A stretch of 64,000 nucleotides of DNA, taken from contig OY759215.1 in NCBI GenBank assembly GCA_963662175.1, positions 23,425,079-23,489,078 on the forward strand. Reading direction: 5' to 3'. Source of the stretch: Aradus depressus (taxonomy: Eukaryota > Arthropoda > Insecta > Hemiptera > Aradidae). Position 1 is the stretch's first letter. Every line of letters starts with the position of its first letter. Positions 36,529-48,800 of this stretch are shown here, piece after piece. The position numbers and the translations under genes are program-made. Below the pieces are notes generated by a model. The model was not told the DNA's origin, searched no databases, and saw only the letters and a program-made list of their open reading frames with translations.

Positions 36529-37496
36529 TACATTAATAAGGAACCTAATGATTTATGGCCTGAACATCCAAAGGGAAGAGGATATAGAGGGAGTGCAGAA
36601 GCCTAGTTCAAATAAAAATAATTGATACAAATAATGAGTTGAGGAAGTCATTTGCGATGATTAAACGACATTTAACTTCTGCTTTATAAGGCGCCAAGAT
36701 CGTGTAATTACTTTCAGTTTTAATCAATTTTATACGTAAGTAATTTAATTCTCTCATCGATAGTCACGTTAATAATTTTTTTATAGAATAATATATAAAC
36801 TTTCTAGCTAGTTCCTACCATAATGATTGTAGGATTAATTTTTGATGTTATGATTAATGTATGTGAGTTGTTTTTCATTCTCATTTTCCAAAGAAGCGTC
36901 TGTTGACATTATTTATCTCATTACTATTATTCTGATAACTGTTCAGTCGTGTAGAACAATGAGTGCTGAAGTCATATAAGTTTTCTTATACAAAGCACAA
37001 TGGGGCAGATGTTTTTTTGTTTTTTCAATACCTACTACAACTCTTAAATTTTAGCCAAATTAATTAGTTTAACCCACTAAATACTCGTAATGAAATTCGT
37101 AACAAACGTAAGGAACCTCATTTTTGTTTTAAAACTTCAAAAAAATGTCATGTCGTAAATTCTAATGACTAAAATTCAACTTCGACATCAATTTCAGATA
37201 ATTTATTTTTTAGTATTCTACAAACTTCTTCTTTGAGGCTTGACTGATCAATTGCTTCAATTCGAAGGGTAAGTATTTAACATTCAAAATGGCGGACATA
37301 AATTAGAAAGTATTAATCAATTCATTTTTTTTTTTTTTTTTTCAATAAAACTTTATATAGAATAGCTGTACGGCTAGTTATATATATATTTTTAAGATCA
37401 GAACTAGGGATGCACTGTAGTTGCGTAACATATATTTTTTAACAGGTATATTTATGGTCACTGTAACAAGTGTGTTCCAGAGTAATGAAAATATTA

Positions 37497-37640
37497 GCTT
37501 CTGAAAGTATTAGGTATATTTTACCATTAGCTCCTGGAGCCATTTAATGATAGAGAGGATCCGTAACCTCAAAATAAATGAATACAGTAACTAATTGTCA
37601 GGAACTCATTGAGCTATGTCTCGTTAAATGTATTCTGTTT
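37497..37640 (+). repeat. Dispersed repeat, copy 1
   Basis: Shares blocks with 38075-38275: CTGAAAGTAT, TAGCTCCTGGAG, CAGGAA..CATT and TCGTTAAATG in the same order. Family unknown. Confidence 0.5.
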
Positions 37641-38074
37641 ACCTAACCTTACTACCGGAACGGGATCGTTGGTTATTAAAATATGAAAAGAGAAACTCGA
37701 CAGTAATTACCATTACTTAATTTATTGCTTTTCTTTAATTACTGAAAAATCAATACTAGTGTATTATAACGAAATTAAATAACTTTTTTAAATTGCTGGG
37801 GAACTCTTTCATATTTTATCATTCTAATGTCCTCTCTTCATAGATCTGTGAGGTGTAGTGGAACTGGCCTTTTATGAGTGATCATCTTTTAGCTCTAGGG
37901 ACGTAATAGGTTTTGAAGTGCAAGTGACATATAATGAAGAAATAAATATCAGACATTGTAATGACCAAGAGGCCGAACACCTTAATACATCAACCAACCA
38001 ATAGATCTCTGTTGATATAATCATACCCATCCCAAGTAACGAGCTGTCAGGAACGCAATGAGACCGGGTGTAGC

Positions 38075-38275
38075 TTCTGAAAGTATGTATGTATTAGGTA
38101 TTTCTCACAATATAGCTCCTGGAGGCATTTAGAGACAGCAAGGACCATTAAATGGTAAATTTTACCATGGTAATCAAACATTTTTCAAATTTTTTAATGG
38201 CATCAGTAAATTTTACTGATTATCAGGAATGCATTAAGCCAGAATTTATCTCCAAGTGTCGTTAAATGCATTTTT
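38075..38275 (+). repeat. Dispersed repeat, copy 2
   Basis: Same block order as copy 1, with an extra 50-bp AT-rich insert between the blocks. Confidence 0.5.
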
Positions 38276-39873
38276 TTTCCAAACTATTAACGGCGAGTTC
38301 TAATATTCAGAATTACGTTCATTGGTTCCACTAAGAGGCGGAAACGTTGAATATTGAAACTACGCAGTCATACCGCCCACAAGAGCTCTCTCCTCATTTT
38401 GGTGGTCACGTGACCAACTGCTTGGACGTGCTATGTTTTACTTCTCAGATACTCGGTAAAGGAATGATGGAGATATGCTGTTTGTTATCTACGTCACACA
38501 TTAAATAAGACATTTTCATTATCAAAAAAATGGTTTATTATAGTAATGATTATTTTAGACAACTTTATCTTATAATAACAATAGTTCATTGTAACAATTA
38601 TTATTTAAGTCACTTTCTGTATTGTCTTATAATATTGAATATCCAATGATAACAACAATGGTGTATTATAAAAATGGTTATATCAGATACTTTCTCTTTC
38701 ATGACTTTCTCAAGCGACCATATTAGATACATTAGGTTATTCTGTGTTCATAACCATACGATAACCTGCCGTTATCTTCGATTAGACGCTAGTAAATACC
38801 AAGGTTGATAAATAAAACCTTGAGTCATTACCACCATTTAGGGTTCGTCAGCTGTGATAGAAAAAAAAAAAAAAAAAAAAAAAAAACGAATATTTTTGTA
38901 AAATGAAAATATGTCATATCTCAACACAAATTGTAGGAAGTCCCGTAATTCAGTATTATTCATGTTAACATCCATCAAGTTTTTAATGATCGCATAAGAG
39001 CAAGGCGAATTAATGAATCAGTTATCTGATTTTGCTCCTAAATAGACTAAATTCCCTTCTGTCATGGAAGGTCATGATCCAGCATTTTTGGCTTGATCTT
39101 GTTATGACAGCCTACAATAATAATTATCAGTTCTCCTAAATGAAGAATAGAATAAAACAAAAAAGAAATATTTAATGATCCAGAAGAACTGGACTAAATT
39201 GTTAATTCTTGATAAGCATGTGGGCGGCGGACCAATAGAGATTTAAACAGGAATATTTGCATGAACCAATGATCTTCGTGTACAGTGCCCTCTTGATGAA
39301 CAATCAAGATTTTATCCAATGACTTTTCGAAGATTTAAGTAAACATTTCGACGTTTTTTTACTATTTTTTATTCGTGATTCTCCCGCGGCCTTATCTCTT
39401 GAAATTACAATCTTGAATTTAAAAAAAAAAATATTTATCATACTACAAATCCTGTGAATAAGCGTTTTAGTCAGTTTTCATGTAAGACCATTCTAAATCC
39501 TAATGATAACAAAATTATTGAACACTACAAAACGTTTTCAAACTACATATGGATAGATTCGCCTGAAGATTCAAGTGGGTGTGAAAACATGTATTACTAA
39601 GCCTTGATCAAAAGCAAGTTTTTATATATCTTACATTAACTAACCTTAATAGTTAATGTCTTATTCTTTCTCCTTAAGTTTAAGTGTCAAACTTTCCTTA
39701 TCTAGTGATTAACGTGATAAACTATCGCGCCATGTTCTGATTAACATTTTTCATTCTTATCTTCGTACGATCTTTTTTTATTTTCTGTTCTTATTTTTTT
39801 TTTTTATGTTTTACAGTCTTACAAATTAAATTAAAATTCCTGTGTTATCAAAATTAGTAAAGTAACAGGCCAA

Positions 39874-42800
39874 ATGGGGCACAAAGAATTAGATGAGCCT
39901 CCTAAAAAATATTCAAAAAAACCTACAGCGGACGGGCCTCTCAGAAGATCATCTAGAATACATAGTCAAGTAATTTTTTTTCTTTTTTAAAATATACTAT
40001 AAATGGTAATGTATGTATATTTTATTTAAATTTATTTTACAATACGCAATCTGTCATTTAGGCAAAACCAAATCCTGGTCTTGTAGCAGCCAAGAAAAAT
40101 GCACAGAAAATGGGAAACAAGAAACCAGTATTTTCGTTCGTTCAGGATGTATATCAAATAGTAAGTTAACAAAAAATAACATGCACTATAAAATTAAATG
40201 ATATAGCAATTAATCTTGCAGAAAAAAAATAAATAAAAAAACTTTTTTTCTCAAAACTTGAACATGGTTTACCACTGGAATTTTTTTCATGTGTATTTAA
40301 TCTTATTGGCTCTTAGATAAGATTAGAGAAATGTATCAATTGAACAGTTCATTTCACAGTTATTATAAATATGTGTGTTGGCATATCAACAGGTTTTCAG
40401 GGTCACGTTAATGGAATAGCGAAAGTTAATTAGTAAATCATTAAGTAAAATATTATTGTTTGACGTAGACATTTTTATTTATTTCTCTTAAGTTATTTAC
40501 CTTAAAAGTGTTAAGTGTACCAGCTAGACAAAACTCATATTTTTTTCATACAGTTTTCCCTGAAAGAGAACAGTTGAACTATTGTATGGAAGTACAGGTA
40601 AACGATTAATGATTCCCTCTAGTCCAGAGAATGAAGAAAAAACTCGAGTTTTACTAACCATTAATGGGGGACTTGCCCGTGAATTTTGAATATAATGCTG
40701 GTGTAATTAGGTTAGGTAAACTTTTGCCCAATTGTAGTTCATGTCACATTTGGACAAGTGTTCAGTTTCAACTAAAGTTCTGGATTCCAACCTCGTTTTA
40801 CATATATTTTAGCAATAGGCTTAATCAAACTAATGAAAACTAGTTCGGGATTTTAATTTTAAAAATATATTTAAATATAATTCTTACTTCCCTAAGTTCT
40901 TATATTAGATTGAAACTGAAAGTAAAAGAAAAACAATGTATTATATCAAAGATTTTAACCAATCAGTTTCTTGAAATTGATTTATTATTATTTTTTAGGA
41001 ATGTCTATCGTATAAGGTGAATTTAACCATCTTCCTTGAAAATTAAAAATTTGAAATGATTTATAGGTATTGGTTATTCCCCTCAAAAATTGAACGAACG
41101 GGTGATTAACATTTCGGAATATTTTTAACACTAGAAAATAATTGTTTAAAAAAAAAAAAAAAACTTAAATAAAAGAAAGATAATGCAATTTAGATTAAAC
41201 AAGTGAAATAGCTCAAAAAAACTACAAATGTCTGAACGGGTGGGTTCTATTTATTACACATGTTGAGTTTTACTATATTATGATTATATTTAATCAGTGA
41301 AATTACCAAAATTCCGTATAAAATAGATCCCCCATAATTATACTAATTTGTTGAAGAAAGAAGTAAGGATCGAAAAGAAAACAGGGATAATCTTATTATA
41401 TAATTTTTATTTTTTTTTTTTCAGGCTAGAGAAGCTAAAGAGATGACGCGACGAAGTACGGGAGTAATTTACGATAATAAAATGACGGAACATCGATGTT
41501 CGTGGGATAATAACTACCCAGAATGTCCCGAACGATTGACCAGTGTAGTAAAGAGGTGAGATGTGTCCTATAATATTTTTGTGGTGACTTCACACCTAGT
41601 TTCAGGGCTGACATTATATTCCTCAGGAAACGTTTACGTCAATATCATTTTCCTTGTATGAAAAATAGAACAAGAAAAACTGTGACTACGATGCATAAAA
41701 CATGTAAGACAAAGGTAGCGTGCTTGCCTACTCTGCTCATGGCGGTAACAAAACCAGAATTCGCTAGAGAGGGCGTTAAATGGCGGTCCGAGCCTGTATG
41801 ATGTCAGGTAGTCGTTAAAGGCCCCCTATCCTAAGTAACTAAACCTGAGCAGTCAATATTTAGGACTCCCAGAGCAGGATAAGAGCATTGGATGCTTTGT
41901 ACCCTAGCTGTATACACCATCCCACCCTATCTTTAGTGTATGACGAATTAACGAGGATGTATTGTATTCTAGTTATAAGATTTAACCCATTTACACAAAA
42001 TTAAAGAAGAAAATACGCTCCCAATAATTTTTTTTTTTTAGCTGTCTAGTTACCACGGTGCGGGGCTCTGGACTTACGTTATAATCTGGTTTTAAAACAG
42101 TTTAATTGCTACAATCCAAAATGTTATAATTGCAGTATCTACTGAGTTGATATATGTTAAATGAGAATTTTAAAATTCTATTTTCAAAGTCTGTATTGTT
42201 TTGTAAATCCATTAACTTAGGCGATACGTGAAACGACGGCTTAATATCCTCCAAAAGTGTTCTCATTTTGAATTTAAAAAAAAATGTAACAAAAAGTCGA
42301 ATTCAAATAAATAATAATTATTTTCATGATTACAACTACTAAAAAAGAAATGGAAAGAAAAACGTTTTGATGATATTTGACCATGGTTTTCTGATGACTT
42401 TGTTTACTTAAATTTGTGTGTGTTAGGTGTGAGGAGCTCGGACTTATGAAGCAATGTCAGATGATAGATGCAGACAAAGTTTCTGAAGAAGAACTGCTAG
42501 CTCTCCACTCAATAGAACTTATAGCCCTCCTCAGAGCAACACAAAACTGTTCGGATCCGGAGCATCTCGAAAACATCTCTTCTAGATACGATGGTGTCTA
42601 CATACACCCTGTATGATTTATTTATACATCATTTGTCAATTTATATATGTATTTAGATTAATTTTTGATCATCAATACGTATTGTCTGATTTCGCCATAA
42701 ATTCTGACAAAATTTAAATTATAAAGAGCTAATAATAAAGTATATTTGGTAAAATATAAAATCATTTTTACTACTATTATTAAAACATTTTAGAATCATA

Positions 42801-45800
42801 GTCTTAGAGAATGATTCAGACAGTCATCTTCCAGTAGCACTACGCTCCTTTAGAGTGTGGATCCATTCCGCTCTGTCCTCGGTTCGTCTTCCTGAGTCCG
42901 ACTACCACAGATCGCTAGTGGGGTTTTTCTGCCCTATCAACCTTCAAATATCCTCTTCGGGATGTTCATCTTCTCACTCTCTAAATGTCCCTCCCATCTC
43001 AGCCTTTCCTGATTTATGATTGAGACCAACTCTTGACATTTCATTGGGAATGATATAAAAACTATCATTAGTGAAATCTCCTGTACTTATTATACTCAGG
43101 AGCATACCAACTCCTGTTCCTTCCAAAACATAAACCTTTATGTGTCCTAGTAGGTAAAACACTCAACTTTGTTAAGAAACACAATTGATTTATATTATTT
43201 TTACCAGTCTATAGAGGTATTCCTCATTCAGAATATTGACAACTCATTTTGACTATTTTGTTACTTATATTCTTCTTCCCTGGCACCCTAGATAATAACA
43301 TTATATTATAGTACCCATTGTAATTGTTGAATTTTAGAGTACATATGAATGCAGTTTACTGGCGGCCGGGAGTGCAATAAAACTTGTAGACGAAATTTGT
43401 AGTAAAAGGATACAGAATGGAATGGCTCTGGTGAGGTAATTGTTTGCTGACCTAAAATATATTATATGATAATATTAGTGCGAGGAGGGTTAGGTAGCTG
43501 CTAACAGCTGGGATTGCACTGTGCAGCTGTAGCACTCAGCATTGGTTATTTTTCAATATTTGTGCACACTTATTAATGCACGTTTATGTTCAAGTTATAC
43601 GGATGGCTCCGATCGTTGTAGATGAAGACATGTTTAAATATAAACAAAGAAAGATTACTATACCCATGATAACAATTTAATTATGGCATGCGTTACTCTA
43701 TTTATTTACACTTCCGCCTGCCCATAGCAAGATATTGAGTGCATTGAAACTCGAGATGTTGAAATTTGAAAATGCCTTTTCAATGAGATTTCGAATTTCG
43801 AAGTGTCTGCTTTGAGAAAGTTATCAGGAGTTCCGAAAAAGTGGTAGTCCTATTTTAGAAATATGTAGTCTTAAATTGACAGATCGTTGGGCATTATTTG
43901 GCCGTCATGGGTCCTTTTTCAACTCTAGCTTAACCTATCTATCGAGGTGTCTAGAAATTGTTAAAAGTTCTGCGGATAAACCGACTGTTTTTTTAGAACA
44001 TTTTGCCAAATATCTCTAGAAACGTTTACTCGAAGCAGAACTTGCTTTGATAACATATTGATGTTGGAGCATTAAATTAGGAATAATGAAAAAGTATTCG
44101 TATGTCTTTGGGTTCACTGTTACTCCTTTAATAGTAAAAATTTGAAGGTAAATTATGTGCGAGGTATAAGTACATTATACTAAAGTGTGTTCTAATCGCA
44201 GGCCGCCTGGTCACCACGCCATGAGGGGAGAATACTGCGGGTATTGTTTCTTCAACAATGCTGCCCTCGCTGCCAGACATGCCCTAGATAGGGGTCTTAA
44301 GAGGATCCTCATAGTCGACTGGGACGTACATCACGGCCAAGCCACCCAGCAGATGTTTTACGATGATCCTAGGTATAATATCTGATGTAAAAAATAATCA
44401 CATTACCAATTTCCATTCTATTTAAACATATTGATAATAATGAACCAAGTGGAGCACTTTTTCATTCCATTAAATTTATAAGAGTATTTAGAGTCAAAGT
44501 AATCTTGAATAAGATTGCATTTTAAGAACTAAGATTTTTAGTTCAGAAGGATACAGAGACCTTCAATTGCAGGAGATTAAAGAAGTGAAGAGAAAATTTC
44601 TAAGAGAGCGTCAACATCAAATATAGTCTCCAGTGAGGTAGGGGAAAACAAATTAAATATAAATAACAAATTATTATAACATTAAAAAGATGCAGAAATA
44701 TAATGCCGAGTATCATCCATTACAATTTAGCAAGAGAGAAATAAGTTGCATTTCCTGGAAAGTTGAGAATACACATGGGCAGGGACTCTAAATATCCAAT
44801 ATAATAACAGTGATGCAAGGAGAATTCTCCCGAAATGCTGCTGCAACAACTTAACAACATTGGGTTTTTCCGTTTTGAGGACCCAAGTTAGTGTTAGAGT
44901 GAAGTTTGTAAATGCAAATACTTTCACCACATCTTTTTGTCCATCACATCTTCGGATCGATTAGAGGTGCCCCTCGGAGATCCTCATGTATTATAATTAT
45001 GTTATATATGTGTTTCTCTTTTTTTTTTTAGAATGTTTACTCTTGTTTGTTCATATAATATAATTTTTTATGAATGTTCTATTTAATAATCATGTGTAGC
45101 TAATTTTTCATCCACTATAAAAAAACTGATAGCACAAAGAAGCGATATAAAATGAAAGTTCTGGAGTCTTTTCTAGCCTGTTTCAATCGTGCAAAATTTC
45201 ATGAAACTCCTCCGATTAGCCATTTATGCTTGATGTTAGATCAAACATACACGCTCAAACGCCATTTCAACTTTATTAATAAAGTTTTTTTCTCTTGTCT
45301 CTTTGGTGGTAGCGTTTTGATTCGCAGATAGAACCTCAATACTCTGATTATTAATGGATTTTTGTTCAAAATTATTGACGACAGAAAAATCTTAATTGAA
45401 ACCAGTTGGAAAAACCTCAATTTTTTCGAAAATGTAAATAGAAAGCAATCATTTTGCAGCGTTGATTATCTTAATATTAAAGTAGGATATTTGTAGGGTG
45501 GTGTATTTCTCGATCCATCGGTACGAGCATGGTACCTTCTGGCCAAACCTCCGTGAGTCTGACTTCGATTATGTCGGCGAAGGACCCGGCCGGGGCTTCA
45601 ACTTCAATGTGCCTCTCAATGCGCCTGGTATGAAGGATGCAGACTACATGGCTATTTTCCATCAACTACTTCTTAGAGTCGCTTATGAAGTAATAATATT
45701 TTCATTACTTACATTTTATTTAGGAATATTTTATTTATATACTTCTTTATTATTGATAAAATCGAGTGTGGTACTAGACACTTGAAGGAACATGTTTGGC

Positions 45801-48800
45801 GTAACTTGCATCATTCACATTGCAGTGAAATCCATTCTTGAAACGTCTATCAACAGTCTGTGTAGGCTTTAGCCTCCGCCATAAATGAAATCAACATTTT
45901 TTTTTTTTTCTAAGTACATAGATTTCTGAGAAATCAGTTTGTTTCACCACGATAAAAATGAAAATAAGCGACAAATAAATTATTGAATTTTTCGAGTGCT
46001 CTCTCCCCTGTGACATCTACTTATAGCATTTTCGCTCCGAACTTAAAAAATATAACTTTTTGAAGCAAAGCGAGGTCTTTTGTTTTGAGTCAGCAGGCAT
46101 TAAGTTTGCTTGTTTGTTCGTTACGTAATATATGTCACATCTGGTCTCAAATCTACACTAATGTTAATTAGTTAGTTCGCATTAGAGTTTAAACATTGTT
46201 TTCTTTCATTTTGTCATTACATTGAATCATGATGAATGACATTTTATTTTAGTTTTCGGCAATGTAATGTATTCAAGTAGACTATATAGAACGCTGTGCA
46301 GTGCAGAACTGCATATCGTAACTGAACGACATGCCAAAATTATACTTTTCCAAAATAATTCGCAATTAATACCAAATTGAAGATACGTGTAAAGAGTAGT
46401 GTGTGTATTCAGTGTATTTACTACGTTCTGAAATAAAGAGGCACTTAATCAAAGTGGTATTCACAGCAGAACACTAAACATTTAGAGGAAAGTGGAGAAA
46501 CGTTTATTTCCCTATTTGTAGCAAACACTCACTTCTATCTGCTTCTTTCATTGGAACACTCATGAAGTTTTTTTCAGGATTTTTAACCTGTATGCTTTTA
46601 CGTAATAGCATAATACAATAAATATTTTTCACTGGTCCAAGTCAATAATACTCAAGACATTCCTCATTTCTTCACAGAATTAGCTAAATATAGCAAATTA
46701 CCAGTACTCAGCACAAAAACAAGATGTAAACGACTGAAATGTCATTATTTATATGAAGATTGGTTGTAAATTAACAAGATTATGATAGACAGGTATGACC
46801 TGGCTACATAGAAGTGCGAATGTATCACGATTCCTACCTCCTTGGCTTCCATATTAGCCAATGAACGACCGTTCAGAATTCGTAACGAAAATACGTTATT
46901 TATTAGTTAATTATAAAAAATAAATTAAAGATATGTTTTGCTAAAGCTTTATGTAAGTTCCCCATCCATGCAAGTTTCCCATTGTCAGCTTAAACAAAAC
47001 GCTCTCTAACATCGTAAAAAAAGTTTTCTGTTTACTTGACTTTTTTTTTTGTGATTTTTTATTTGATCGGTTTGAATCAATATCTTTGACAAGATGTAAA
47101 AATAATAATAATAAAGTGATTATATTGAGTTTTTCCGGATGTAGTTCTTGATGGAGTCATTCTATGTTTATGAATTGTTTTCCTATTTCTACCCACGGAA
47201 AAACGAACACTCGCTGGGTTTCGTTAATCTTACACTGAACATCAAGTGATTATTCTACTCTTTTGGACTCTTATTTGAATTTAGTGCTAGCATTGGAGCA
47301 CATCGTAACTTTTAAAGGAGGGCGCCGATAGCTCAGTGTTATGTGTGCTTGCCTATTGAGCCAAAGATAGCGGGTTCGTAGCCCGGCCGAAGCCCTTAGT
47401 TTATTTTATCTGGGAGTTAAAATAAACGTAAGCATCCCATCCTTCGGATGAGATGTTTAAGCGAAGGTCCCAAACCTGTACGATGTCAGGTACTCGTTAA
47501 AGACCCCTTCACTAGATGAAATAAAAATTTAGGGTAGGCAAAATTTAGGACTCCCAGTAGAGTCGGGCACAAAATAGGCCTACTCTGGCCGTGGCGATAT
47601 GCCTCGAAAAAAAAAAAAAAAGTTGGATACTTCTTCCTGTTTATTATCATGTGTTCATGTTTTTAAACATTTATAAATATAAAAATTATGTATATTTTTT
47701 TTTGCTAAGCCAACTATTGTGTTTATAGTTTCAGCCAGAGATGGTTATAGTTTCAGCAGGTTATGATGCTGCTCTAGGATGCCCTGAGGTATTTAGTTTA
47801 AGGATTTCTAAAAATAGGCTTATTCATTATAATTTTGATTTTTATGCTCCTTAAGTTAAGTTAATGCATTAATAAAGCCTAAATCCAAAATTTTGTACTG
47901 AACTAGTCTTTGGTGAGTGATGTCTGCCATAAAAATAGTTTTTCAATAAAGATAATAATTTTGTTATGAAGTTAAACTTAGTATGACTTTTAAGTCGTGG
48001 GGCTTTGAGCAGTGAAGCAAAATTATGGTAAGCCTATGTTATTAATTATTATTTTAATTATCTATTTTGTTTCTCAGTTTGATCCTGAGTTAGTTATTGT
48101 TTCGGCTGGTTTCGATTCCGCTGTAGGCGATGAAAAGGTATTGAAACACTTTTTTTCAAATTCATGTTGACTTCTTCTGTTGTTTCTAGCCAATTTATTT
48201 TTGCGTCATGTTTGTGTACTTACTATTCAGTAGGTGAACCATAACCTATGGAGCATATCGTCCTTCAACGTTAAGCAATGGTCTCTAGCCTCTGCGATGT
48301 CAAATACTCCTTTTTAAAAAACCCTATCCTAATTGAACCTGGGTAGGCAAAATTTATGAGTCCCACACTAGAATCTGGCTCATGTCCACCGAGCGGAAAG
48401 CAGTTTCGTAGTTCCGGGCATGAGTCACAAATCATAACCCTTTTTTTTCTGTATCGAAGACCATCTTCTAGTAAAGTATGTAAAATGTAAGCCATTAAAT
48501 TGAACTTGGGACAGCAACAAAAACCTATAGTAATATACTCAGTATCAAACTAGAAATATTTATATTTATTTATTTAGCCCCTGGGGCTCTTGAATAATAT
48601 TCGTGCCTTAGGGCCTTTTTTAACTCATCAGGACTACTTTTTAAAAATATTTTTTTAAATAATCATTGTTCATTTGTATAAGTAAAATTGGAAGAGGAAG
48701 GCTGCCTGTACATTGAGTATTTTTGAAAACTAATTGGTTTTATCCGTTTCTGTGTTGAACAAAGATCATACAAGTAGTTTTAGCTTTCTTATCTGTTTGT

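Larger units (their letters stand above)
31942..39873. other. Intergenic region between DPM1 and HDAC6
   Basis: Eight kilobases of AT-rich DNA. I found a SINE, a 38-bp minisatellite, a 22-bp duplication, a C24 run, a 70-bp inverted repeat, a pair of dispersed repeats and A/T homopolymers. Short frames occur, but none has a recognisable domain or a splice pattern. Confidence 0.6.

Noticed and set aside
45690..47728. A third alternative copy of HDAC6 exon 8
   Set aside because: I looked for another segment encoding SAG-F/Y-D between exons 7 and 8a and found none; the interval holds a SINE and AT-rich DNA.
47729..47788. Exon 8a as a dead duplicate exon
   Set aside because: The frame, length, phases and splice sites are intact and the zinc-binding Asp is kept, so decay is less likely than use. 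Transcript data are still needed.
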